From: Methanosarcina sp.
GTDB taxonomy: Archaea > Halobacteriota > Methanosarcinia > Methanosarcinales > Methanosarcinaceae
DNA: 7,884 nt
Reading direction: 5' to 3'
Assembly (NCBI GenBank): GCA_017883485.1
Contig: JADGNM010000107.1
Location: forward strand, 1-7,884
In this document: positions 1 through 5,634 of the stretch, in pieces
How the letters are laid out: each line of letters begins with the position of its first letter
Numbering within the stretch: the first letter of the stretch is position 1
The notes under the pieces: generated by a model
What the model was told of the DNA's origin: nothing
Databases searched by the model: none
The model's input: only the letters and a program-made list of their open reading frames with translations
Translations under genes and position numbers: made by a program

Positions 1-58
1 TAGTTACAACGGTTAACGGGGGAGTTTCAATAGTTACAACGGTTAACGGGGGAGTTTT
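1..58. repeat. Two tandem copies of a 30-bp repeat
   Basis: Positions 1-27 and 31-57 are identical (each begins TAGTTACAACGG and continues GTTAACGGGGGAGTTT), giving a 30-bp period. Because the first copy starts at base 1, the array may continue to the left. There are no unique spacers, so it is not a CRISPR array. Both copies contain TTAC (4-7 and 34-37). The second copy runs straight into the hairpin at 62-81, and its CGGGG (47-51) could pair with CCCCG (62-66) as an alternative fold. Its association with the hairpin suggests sub-terminal DNA of the mobile element described next. Confidence 0.85.
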
Positions 59-88
59 CATCCCCGCAGCAAGCTGCGGGGTATTCAA
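57..88 (+). mobile_element. Probable right end of an IS200/IS605-family element (terminal hairpin)
   Basis: A perfect 9-bp stem, CCCCGCAGC (62-70) and GCTGCGGGG (73-81), closes on a two-base AA loop and is followed by TATTCAA. Single-strand transposing elements of the IS200/IS605 (TnpA/TnpB) family have sub-terminal hairpins instead of terminal inverted repeats. A hairpin with TCAA a few bases downstream fits the right-end cleavage site known for IS608. RsgA-like coding sequence resumes immediately after TCAA (85-88), which places the element boundary at 88. The tnpA/tnpB genes would lie left of the window. A MITE-like hairpin remnant without genes is equally possible. Confidence 0.5.
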
Positions 89-465
89 ATGAAAATAAAC
101 AGCCGGTTGTAGGGGACTTTGTCGTTTTACTTAACCAGCCGGAATCGGCACGCATGATTGTAAATATTCTGCCCAGAAGAAGCTGCCTGTCAAGAGGAGC
201 TCCAGGAGATGGAAGCGGGGAGCAGTTGATTGCTGCAAATATTGATACCATCTTTATTGTAACCTCAGCGGGAAAAGACATAAACCTGCGAAGGCTTGAG
301 AGATATCTTACAGTTGTATATTCTTCGGGAGCAAGCCCGGTGATTTTACTGAACAAGATTGACCTTACGGATAACCCAACAAGCCTTGTAGAAATAAACA
401 GCTGTTTAGACTGCAAAATATTCAAAAATTATTCCAGACTATCTCTCAAAGCCGTCTCACTTTGA
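89..465 (+). pseudogene. rsgA: Remnant of RsgA ribosome-associated GTPase, broken at both ends
   Basis: The frame is open from the element boundary and ends at TGA (463-465), about 125 codons; family members are usually 300-350 residues. Near 103-126 it reads [10 protein letters not shown], typical of the RsgA OB-fold domain. [38 protein letters not shown] and the G4 guanine-specificity motif NKID (352-363) follow. RsgA is a circularly permuted GTPase (G4-G1-G2-G3) that assists late maturation of the small ribosomal subunit. G1 (P-loop), switch regions and the zinc-binding C-terminus are absent, and similarity fades after about 405, so it cannot be an active GTPase. No start codon with a ribosome-binding site precedes it; the missing 5' part probably lies beyond the insertion element, outside the window. 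A short ORF from the internal ATG at 154 could still be translated, but function is unlikely. Confidence 0.72.
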
Positions 466-485
466 TAATTGTGCAGTTCTGCTCT

Positions 486-1007
486 TTATGAACCCATGAA
501 TTCTTCAGGAAGTTCCACTACTCCGCTGGCACCTTCAAGCGCACCTTCCTTTAATTCCATTGCCATGAATGCCTCGGCAGGCGCTCCAAAGGTATCTTTT
601 ATGCTCCATGTGCCAGCTGGTCTAAACCCTAATTTTGGATAATACTCAGGATGCCCAAAGACTATCACGGAATCATATCCCAATTGCCGGCAAGCTTTAA
701 GCCCCTCTAGTATAAGTCCATGTCCAATGCCCTGTTTCTGGAACTCAGGCCGAACTGCAAGCGGGGCAAGCGAAATAGTCCCCTTTTCCTTTCCTGCCGC
801 TGATTTGATTACTATAGGGAAAAAGAGAATATGGCCAACTATTTTTCCACTGGCTTCAGCTACAAGAGAAAGTTCCGGAACAAATTTCGGGTTCTTTCTG
901 AGGTTTTCAACGAGTTTTCCTTCAACGGGTTGCCCGAAGGCAAGGTCATTTACCTCTTTTATTGCTGAGTAGTCGGTGGGAGTTTCGGGGCGGATTATAA
1001 GAGACAT
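486..1007 (-). CDS. GNAT-family N-acetyltransferase (YhbS-like)
   Basis: A complete 173-residue protein of normal size for a single-domain GNAT enzyme, which transfers an acetyl group from acetyl-CoA to an amine. It starts MSLIIRPETPTDYSAIKEV, the usual first strand and helix. The acetyl-CoA pyrophosphate loop is visible as LAPLAVRPEFQKQGIGHG at about 80-97 (Q90-x-x-G93-x-G95). The C-terminal YYPKLGF motif (122-128) is typical of the YhbS-type subgroup (COG3153). The substrate cannot be told from sequence; small molecules or protein N-termini are both possible. The gene converges on the rsgA remnant with 20 bp between stop codons. No Shine-Dalgarno site precedes the ATG, and a TATA-like box lies about 27 bases upstream, suggesting a leaderless or nearly leaderless mRNA. 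Confidence 0.88.
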   Translation of the reverse strand: MSLIIRPETPTDYSAIKEVNDLAFGQPVEGKLVENLRKNPKFVPELSLVAEASGKIVGHILFFPIVIKSAAGKEKGTISLAPLAVRPEFQKQGIGHGLILEGLKACRQLGYDSVIVFGHPEYYPKLGFRPAGTWSIKDTFGAPAEAFMAMELKEGALEGASGVVELPEEFMGS

Positions 1008-1027
1008 CGAATTTAGTTATATCATTC

Positions 1028-1040
1028 TCATATATTTATT
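1028..1040 (-). promoter_or_regulatory. TATA-like promoter of the acetyltransferase gene
   Basis: On the minus strand the stretch reads AATAAATATATGA, an archaeal box A-like sequence. Its centre is about 27 bases upstream of the ATG at 1007. Since archaeal transcription starts about 25 bases downstream of the TATA box, the start point would fall on or within a few bases of the ATG. This is inferred from sequence only. Confidence 0.45.
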
Positions 1041-1334
1041 TTCTGACAGATTATAATGCCTCAAAAAAGTGGTACTTATATGAGCCTTTGAGTGCTAGCA
1101 GACCTTTCTTTATGGATATCGCACATTTATACGCGCTTGCATTTCGAGAATGGAAAAGACATTTATCATTTGTCCTTCTCTTGTCGAATTCTAAGAGGGT
1201 GCCTTAAAATTCAAACCATTTCTACAATTGGATGACGAGCACCTTTTACTAAATCGATATCCACAAGAAATAAACATCAATAAAGGCACTCCACTCAGAA
1301 ACTCATTAGGGAAAGGTAGAGAAGATCTGCGAAA
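1041..1334. other. Intergenic region with no recognised gene
   Basis: No RNA gene, strong repeat or recognisable protein is seen here. Two adjacent open stretches exist on the plus strand: one open from 1001 to a TAA at 1205-1207 (an ATG at 1112 would give 31 residues, beginning MDIAHLYALAFREWK), and one in another frame open from about 1195 to the TGA at 1376-1378. They could be two pieces of a decayed gene or chance open frames; I recognise neither. The region must contain the control DNA for the two divergent flanking genes. Confidence 0.4.
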
Positions 1335-1354
1335 AAGCCAAAACCTTTTAAAGG
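1332..1354 (+). promoter_or_regulatory. BRE/TATA-like promoter of the fusion-protein gene
   Basis: The purine-rich run AAAAAGCCAAAA (1332-1343), a plausible BRE, is followed by CCTTTTAAAGG (1344-1354) as box A. The TATA centre (about 1349) lies 30 bases before the ATG at 1379, so transcription would begin about 5 bases before the start codon. No Shine-Dalgarno sequence lies upstream of the ATG, which agrees with a near-leaderless transcript. Confidence 0.45.
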
Positions 1355-1378
1355 GGAACCTCTCTCAATCTGCGTGAC

Positions 1379-3283
1379 ATGTCAAAACCAGCATATCTTG
1401 GCAAAATGCTTCTGCACTGGTGCGAGGCCTGCAACGTGCCTGTGCTCGGAAAGAAGTGCGGATGCGGAAAAAGCACAAAAAGAGTTGAGGTTACCCCACC
1501 AGGAGATATCCGCCCGGCTTTCGATTATGATATAAAACGTATAAATTCCGTTTCTGAAAAACAGTTCAATTCTCCTCTTATACCGGAAGGGCATCTTGTG
1601 GTGCTGAATAAAGCTCCGTATGAAGACAGGATGGATGAGGTTATAGTTGACGGGGAAGTCCTTGCATCTCTCAGGTTTGAAATAGAGAGCTGTGAATGGG
1701 TCCTGCTTCCCAGGCTCGAAGGGGCAAGACGGCTTTTCCAGGGCAGAGACCAGAAAGACCTGAGAAAATGGGTTGTTATCGAGCCGGCAGTTGTACCTTT
1801 TATTCTGGAAAAAGGAGCAAGTGTCCTGGCACCTGGCGTTCTTGATGCAGATCCTGAGATTCGAAAAGAGGATGAGGTCGTTGTCCTGAATCCTGCAGGA
1901 GAAGTTATCTGCTGTGGGCGCGCTCGAATGACAGGAAAAGAAATGTATGAAGAACAGTATGGGGCGGCAGTAAAACCCCGCTGGAGCGGAGAACCGAGAC
2001 CTCAAAAAGCCATTGCCGGAGGGCAAAGCTGGGAAGATGCCGTAAAAGCCAACAAGAAAATTCTGGATCATATGACAGAAACCGCCCGCACATTCATTGA
2101 AAATGTTGCGGGGAGCGCGAACATGAAGGTAAGTGTATCTTATTCCGGGGGTAAGGATAGCCTTGCAGTGCTCCAACTAGTTGACGAGACCCTGGACGAT
2201 TACGAGATCATGTTCGCAAATACGGGACTTGAATTTCCGGAAACTCTTGAGAACGTCAAAAAAGTTGCCGAATACTATGGGAAAGAGCTCAGGATTGCAA
2301 GTGCAGGAAATTCTTTTTGGGATTCGATAAACGTATTTGGTCCTCCTACCCTGGACACGCGCTGGTGCTGCAAAATCTGTAAACTTGGGCCTATTACAAA
2401 ATTGATCGATGAGAACTATGAAGGTGGCTGCCTGAGTTTCATAGGGCAGCGCCAGTACGAATCCCATGCACGCTTTATTAGCAAGAAAGTCTGGAAAAAT
2501 CCCTGGGTAGGAAACCAGGTAGGAGCATCCCCCATACAGGAATGGACAGCCCTACATATCTGGCTCTACCTCTTCAGGACAAAAGCTCCCTATAATCCGG
2601 CTTATGAGAAAGGATACGACCGGATGGGATGCTGGCTCTGTCCATCTTCATCGCTTGCCGACTTCTTCCAGCTGGAGGAAAGCCATCCCGAGCTTGCAAA
2701 AAAACTTAATTCCTGCCTTCTTGCCTATGCAGAAAAAATGGGACTTTCTTCCGAATGGGTAAAATACGGTTTATGGCGGTACAAACGTTATCCAAAGGTC
2801 CTCCAGGCACTTGCGGAGAAAAAAGGGATTTCTTTGCTCCCATCCCAGGAAGCACCAAAGGAACTTCATTTCGAGGCTGCAACCGGATACAGGCCCTGCA
2901 AAGCAGGAGGAATGACTGCGGACGGAAGTTTCGCGCAGGCGATAGATATGGATACTCTGGAAGAAAGTGGAATGCTCTCCCCGATCGGAAAGGTTTCTTT
3001 CATAGAAGGTGCTGCATCAGTTTCTTTCGGGGAGTCCAGAGCTCAGGTCTTTGCATCCGGAAACGTCAACGGAAGAAGTGAAAACGAAAAGACTCTGAAA
3101 AAGCTCATGAGAATGGTTGAGTTCTCGGTAAGGAGGGCTTTGCTCTGCAAGGGCTGCGGGATTTGTATGGGACACTGTGTGTATAGTGCGATTGAAACGA
3201 AGGAAAATAAAGTGAGAATAAGAGAAAGCTGCGTTCACTGCGGGGCATGTGTGGAAGTTTGTCCGCTTGTTAAATTTATCTAA
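1379..3283 (+). CDS. PUA / PP-loop (PAPS reductase-like) / ferredoxin fusion protein
   Basis: A complete 634-residue cytoplasmic protein of the 'PAPS reductase-like' type seen in methanogens. Domains in order: a zinc-ribbon-like start (C15, C18, C27, C29); a PUA domain, usually RNA-binding, at about 130-190 (WVVIEPAVVPFILEKGASVL); an adenine-nucleotide alpha-hydrolase core with PP-loop SGGKDS at 256-261; the motif RWCCKICK (328-335) and CWLCP (428-432); and a C-terminal two-[4Fe-4S] ferredoxin domain (C590, C593, C596, C600; C618, C621, C624, C628). The C330-C331 and C428-x2-C431 pairs resemble the cluster ligands of APS reductases. However, no ECG(L/I)H-type catalytic cysteine motif follows, and the intact SGGKDS is the form found in ATP pyrophosphatases rather than sulfonucleotide reductases. 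ATP-dependent sulfur or redox chemistry on RNA or a nucleotide is therefore at least as likely as sulfate reduction. The ferredoxin part would deliver electrons. The true substrate is unknown. Confidence 0.9.
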   Translation: MSKPAYLGKMLLHWCEACNVPVLGKKCGCGKSTKRVEVTPPGDIRPAFDYDIKRINSVSEKQFNSPLIPEGHLVVLNKAPYEDRMDEVIVDGEVLASLRFEIESCEWVLLPRLEGARRLFQGRDQKDLRKWVVIEPAVVPFILEKGASVLAPGVLDADPEIRKEDEVVVLNPAGEVICCGRARMTGKEMYEEQYGAAVKPRWSGEPRPQKAIAGGQSWEDAVKANKKILDHMTETARTFIENVAGSANMKVSVSYSGGKDSLAVLQLVDETLDDYEIMFANTGLEFPETLENVKKVAEYYGKELRIASAGNSFWDSINVFGPPTLDTRWCCKICKLGPITKLIDENYEGGCLSFIGQRQYESHARFISKKVWKNPWVGNQVGASPIQEWTALHIWLYLFRTKAPYNPAYEKGYDRMGCWLCPSSSLADFFQLEESHPELAKKLNSCLLAYAEKMGLSSEWVKYGLWRYKRYPKVLQALAEKKGISLLPSQEAPKELHFEAATGYRPCKAGGMTADGSFAQAIDMDTLEESGMLSPIGKVSFIEGAASVSFGESRAQVFASGNVNGRSENEKTLKKLMRMVEFSVRRALLCKGCGICMGHCVYSAIETKENKVRIRESCVHCGACVEVCPLVKFI

Positions 3284-3480
3284 AGTTTTTAACTGCCAGG
3301 AACTATCAAAATTAAGCATATTGAGCTTCGTGAGAATTATTTTGATTTAGACAGTTGTATATTTACTGCTGTTTTTCATTTCAGGTGCGTAAGTCCTAAA
3401 AAATAAAAAGAATATTTAAAAAATAAGAAGAATAAATAGAATATTATATTTATTAATTGGAAATATAATTTTCAAATAAA
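3284..3480. other. AT-rich intergenic spacer
   Basis: No gene or RNA is recognised. From about 3400 the DNA is almost entirely A and T, including an A/T hairpin with 8-bp arms (AATAAATA 3431-3438 and TATTTATT 3447-3454). This stretch sits immediately before the jump to GC-rich island DNA, so it may mark an integration-prone or regulatory region. Confidence 0.5.
3351..3376 (+). terminator. Weak candidate terminator of the fusion-protein gene
   Basis: A short ACAG (3351-3354) and CTGT (3369-3372) stem is followed by TTTTT. The stem is only 4 bp, but archaeal termination depends mainly on the U-tract. Another T-run lies directly after the stop codon, near 3286-3290, so the true end point is uncertain. 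Confidence 0.25.
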
Positions 3481-3484
3481 AATA

Positions 3485-3496
3485 TGTTTATATATT
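3485..3496 (+). promoter_or_regulatory. TATA-like promoter upstream of the protease/inhibitor cassette
   Basis: TTTATATATT, preceded by A-rich sequence (AAATAAAAATATG), is a good archaeal box A. Transcription would start near 3515, giving a leader of about 225 bases before the protease ATG at 3741. If correct, island genes are read from a native-looking AT-rich promoter that lies just outside the GC-rich part. Confidence 0.4.
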
Positions 3497-3504
3497 GTTA
3501 GTCA

Positions 3505-3522
3505 GCTAAATCAAATTTAGAC
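3505..3522. repeat. Left boundary palindromic repeat of the GC-rich island
   Basis: The stretch GCTAAATCAAATTTAGAC contains the perfect hairpin CTAAAT-CAA-ATTTAG (3506-3520). It matches 15 of 18 positions, in the same orientation, with 5636-5653 at the far end of the island. It sits where the composition changes from AT-rich to GC-rich. It may be an att-like or insertion-associated repeat, or an operator over the predicted transcription start. Confidence 0.5.
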
Positions 3523-3542
3523 AAGCTCATCATTTTTGGGGA

Positions 3543-3740
3543 TTGTCACAGTACGCCTCGCCTAAGATGTTCTTAAAAGCCCCCGCAGCCTTGGGTAACT
3601 TGAGAAAAGCATCTACGGTATCAAAAGGCCATATGAGGGAAGGGGAGATATATCTTAGACGCAAGGTTTGCGGTGATGGGCAGAAGAAGATGCTGATTCA
3701 TCAGGCAAGCCCTGGCGTGATAGGAAAAGGAGAGGGCTAA
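3543..3740 (+). CDS. Doubtful small ORF in frame with, and directly before, the protease
   Basis: This frame is open for 65 codons from TTG (3543), or 57 codons from ATG (3567), to TAA (3738-3740), which touches the protease ATG at 3741. It is in the same frame as the protease, so one TAA separates the two. No convincing Shine-Dalgarno site precedes either start. The product (MFLKAPAALGNLRKAST from the ATG) is basic, has no signal peptide or membrane segment, and is not recognised. It could be a translated leader peptide coupled to the protease, a former N-terminal extension cut off by a nonsense change, or simply untranslated leader. Its TAA overlaps no Pyl codon and is a normal stop. Confidence 0.2.
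   Translation: MSQYASPKMFLKAPAALGNLRKASTVSKGHMREGEIYLRRKVCGDGQKKMLIHQASPGVIGKGEG
3727..3734 (+). promoter_or_regulatory. Shine-Dalgarno site of the protease gene
   Basis: AAGGAGAG lies 6 bases before the ATG at 3741. This strong site fixes the protease start at 3741 and argues against readthrough from the in-frame upstream ORF. Confidence 0.75.
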
Positions 3741-5180
3741 ATGGAAATTTCAATCACACCATCACACGACTATGCGAAAAGGGAACGGGGAGCACCAGAC
3801 AATATCAAGGCGAAACTCTCTTCCCTGCGAGTTGAAGCAGAGACCAAGCAATGGACCTTCGAAGTCGGCTATACGGCGGCGATGGATTTTCCCATCGAGA
3901 AGATTACCGGCATGAAGCCGCCTGCGGACTGGCTGGAGCAGGCCAAGAAGGTGGCACAGCCGTTGGAAGAACCAAAGCAGATGTTACTTGGGCAATGCGT
4001 GGCTGATGCAGCCAAGTTCAATTGGGCCGATTATAACGGGGTCACGCCGGTGAGGGACCAGGGTAACTGTGGTAGCTGTTGGGCCTTTGGCACGCACGCA
4101 GCGTTCGAAGGAAGCTATGCGATCCTGAACAAGGTGATGATCGACAGCGCGGAACAGGATACTCTCGACTGCAACAGTAATAAGTACGATTGCAATGGCG
4201 GCTGGTGGGCCTACGATTATCTGGTCAAGACGGGATCCACAAAAGAAGCTGACTATCCCTATGTCGCAAAGAAAGGGACGTGCAAGACCGGGGTGGATCG
4301 ACCTTACAGTGCCGCTGCCTGGGGCTACGTCGACAGCAATGTGGAGATCCCTTCGGTTGCTGCGATGAAGAAGGCGCTGTGTGCGTACGGGCCGCTCGGT
4401 GTGGCAGTCGCGGTGACGTCGGCCTTTCAAGCTTATAAGAGCGGGGTGTTCAATGAGAACTCCAATGCCAACGTAAACCATGCGGTCACTCTGGTGGGAT
4501 GGGACGACAGTAAACAAGCATGGAGGATCAAGAACTCGTGGGGGACAGCCTGGGGTGAATCCGGCTACATGTGGATCGCTTACACCAGCAGCAAGATCGG
4601 CTATGGGGCGTCCTGGGTGCAGGCCAAACCGGGAGCGGTGCCGACGTGTGAAGATGGGCCGAGCCTGATCGCCTACGAAGAGCTCTACTGGTCTGACAAC
4701 AAGCAGTTCGCCAGCAACGCCAATGTGCTGTCGGTGACATTCACCCTGCCGAAGGCGAGGTACGTGTCCATCGTGGCTGATGGGTCGGCGTTCCTCGCTA
4801 AGGGGACGGCGCCTCAGGAATTCACGACCGGCCTGTACCCGGACTCGGGGTCGGGCTCGATATGGACGGCATCGTACCGCAAGGGGTCGTTCCAGGCCGC
4901 TAATCAGCATGTCCCGGTCCACAGCTCCTTTGCGGTGAAGCTGCCGGCCGGAACTTACACATACTACTGGAAGATTTGGGTCAATGGCTACACCATCGGC
5001 TTTGATTCCGGAACGCTCACGGTGCTTGCCGTGCCATGCTCCATGGGAGGAAAGCTGCAGATGGGGCCGGCAGCACCGGGAGAGATTGTCGGAGCCGTGG
5101 CCGAGGGCGCCGCCACGATCATGGCTGCAGGCCGACCTGACCTGCATGTCACGATTGATCGCTCTGCCGGAGCCGAATAA
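3741..5180 (+). CDS. Papain-like cysteine protease (peptidase family C1A) with C-terminal beta-rich extension
   Basis: A 479-residue protein. Residues 1-90 form a propeptide-like region without any hydrophobic signal sequence. The catalytic domain (about 91-295) contains the oxyanion-hole Q107, the nucleophile C113 in QGNCGSCWAF, H247 in NHAVTLVGW, and N265 in IKNSWGTAWGESGY; all four key residues are intact. The cysteines expected for two papain-type disulfides are present: C110 with C151 (in CNGG) and C144 with C181. Residues about 305-435 form an added region rich in beta-type sequence, perhaps substrate-binding, followed by an Ala/Gly-rich tail. Without a signal peptide it is predicted to be intracellular, where disulfides would be unusual. 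A chagasin-type inhibitor gene follows 114 bp downstream, and the two are probably co-transcribed. The G+C content and strong Shine-Dalgarno site contrast with the flanking genes, suggesting horizontal acquisition, possibly from a bacterium. The physiological target is unknown. Confidence 0.93.
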   Translation: MEISITPSHDYAKRERGAPDNIKAKLSSLRVEAETKQWTFEVGYTAAMDFPIEKITGMKPPADWLEQAKKVAQPLEEPKQMLLGQCVADAAKFNWADYNGVTPVRDQGNCGSCWAFGTHAAFEGSYAILNKVMIDSAEQDTLDCNSNKYDCNGGWWAYDYLVKTGSTKEADYPYVAKKGTCKTGVDRPYSAAAWGYVDSNVEIPSVAAMKKALCAYGPLGVAVAVTSAFQAYKSGVFNENSNANVNHAVTLVGWDDSKQAWRIKNSWGTAWGESGYMWIAYTSSKIGYGASWVQAKPGAVPTCEDGPSLIAYEELYWSDNKQFASNANVLSVTFTLPKARYVSIVADGSAFLAKGTAPQEFTTGLYPDSGSGSIWTASYRKGSFQAANQHVPVHSSFAVKLPAGTYTYYWKIWVNGYTIGFDSGTLTVLAVPCSMGGKLQMGPAAPGEIVGAVAEGAATIMAAGRPDLHVTIDRSAGAE

Positions 5181-5196
5181 CGACTCTCGCTGCCGT

Positions 5197-5214
5197 CCCG
5201 ACGCTTTGGTCGGG
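5197..5214 (+). other. Hairpin between protease and inhibitor genes
   Basis: CCCGAC (5197-5202) and GTCGGG (5209-5214) form a perfect 6-bp stem with a six-base loop, 17 bases after the protease stop. No U-tract follows, so it is not an obvious terminator. It could act as an mRNA-stability or processing element that sets relative amounts of protease and inhibitor. Confidence 0.35.
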
Positions 5215-5281
5215 CCGACAGTGCCGGACTCGCCCGTTGGAGGGATAACAAGCAACCTGGCGTGCCGGGGATGGCACCGCC

Positions 5282-5290
5282 AGGAGGAGG
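5282..5290 (+). promoter_or_regulatory. Shine-Dalgarno site of the inhibitor gene
   Basis: AGGAGGAGG lies just upstream of the ATG at 5295 (the first GGAGG is 7 bases away). It selects 5295 over the possible GTG at 5262, which has no such site and would add 11 residues foreign to the family. A second ATG at 5291 is out of frame. Confidence 0.75.
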
Positions 5291-5294
5291 ATGT

Positions 5295-5618
5295 ATGTCG
5301 GAGATTGTTGTCACACGGCACGATAATGGGAGAATCATCGAGGCCCACCCGGGCGACGTGATCGTGTTTCGCTTCGAAGAGAATTTAACCACCGGCTATG
5401 GGTGGGAGGTGGAGACCGTCGAAAGCTCTGTGGTCGAGCTCATCGAGTCGACCTACGTCGAGACTCCGGGGATCGCGATGGGCAGCGGCGGGATGCGGGT
5501 CCTGCGCTTCGTGGCGAGGTCTCCCGGAAGCCAGGAGGTTCGCCTGAGATTGCGCCGGCCGTGGGATCCACCAGACAGGGCCCTGGAGCACCTAGAAGTG
5601 ACGATCCGGGTGCGGTAG
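5295..5618 (+). CDS. Chagasin-type cysteine protease inhibitor (family I42)
   Basis: A 107-residue, single-domain protein of the usual chagasin size. Chagasin-family proteins are immunoglobulin-like folds that block papain-like enzymes by inserting three loops into the active-site cleft. All three loop motifs are present: NLTTGYGW at 30-37 (family NPTTGY), GSGG at 63-66 (GxGG), and RRPWDP at 87-92 (RPW). P is replaced by L in the first loop; the TTG core is retained. There is no signal peptide or lipobox, so the inhibitor would share the cytoplasm with the protease encoded directly upstream, its obvious candidate target. It shares the high G+C content of the protease. The stop is TAG; in an organism that inserts pyrrolysine at UAG, readthrough would add only six residues before TGA at 5631-5633. 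Confidence 0.88.
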   Translation: MSEIVVTRHDNGRIIEAHPGDVIVFRFEENLTTGYGWEVETVESSVVELIESTYVETPGIAMGSGGMRVLRFVARSPGSQEVRLRLRRPWDPPDRALEHLEVTIRVR

Positions 5619-5634
5619 ATCACAGGAGATTGAG

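Noticed and set aside
1..60. Start of a CRISPR array
   Set aside because: The repeats are directly adjacent, with no spacers between them.
411..476. Imperfect inverted repeat (CTGCAAAAT / AATTGTGCAG) around the end of the rsgA remnant
   Set aside because: The match is short and interrupted in AT-rich DNA, with no target duplication or coding content, so it is not enough to claim a second mobile element.
1382..2176. Minus-strand open frame of 264 codons inside the fusion-protein gene
   Set aside because: It is antisense to clear PUA and PP-loop coding sequence, with no recognisable motif or start signal.
5262..5294. Upstream GTG start of the inhibitor gene
   Set aside because: It has no Shine-Dalgarno site and would add residues (MPGMAPPGGGC) encoded by the actual ribosome-binding region; ATG at 5295 fits the family length.
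3984..5348. Long minus-strand open frame of 454 codons across the protease gene
   Set aside because: It is a shadow of the GC-rich protease gene. The product is arginine/proline-rich with no domain, and the plus strand carries all papain catalytic motifs.
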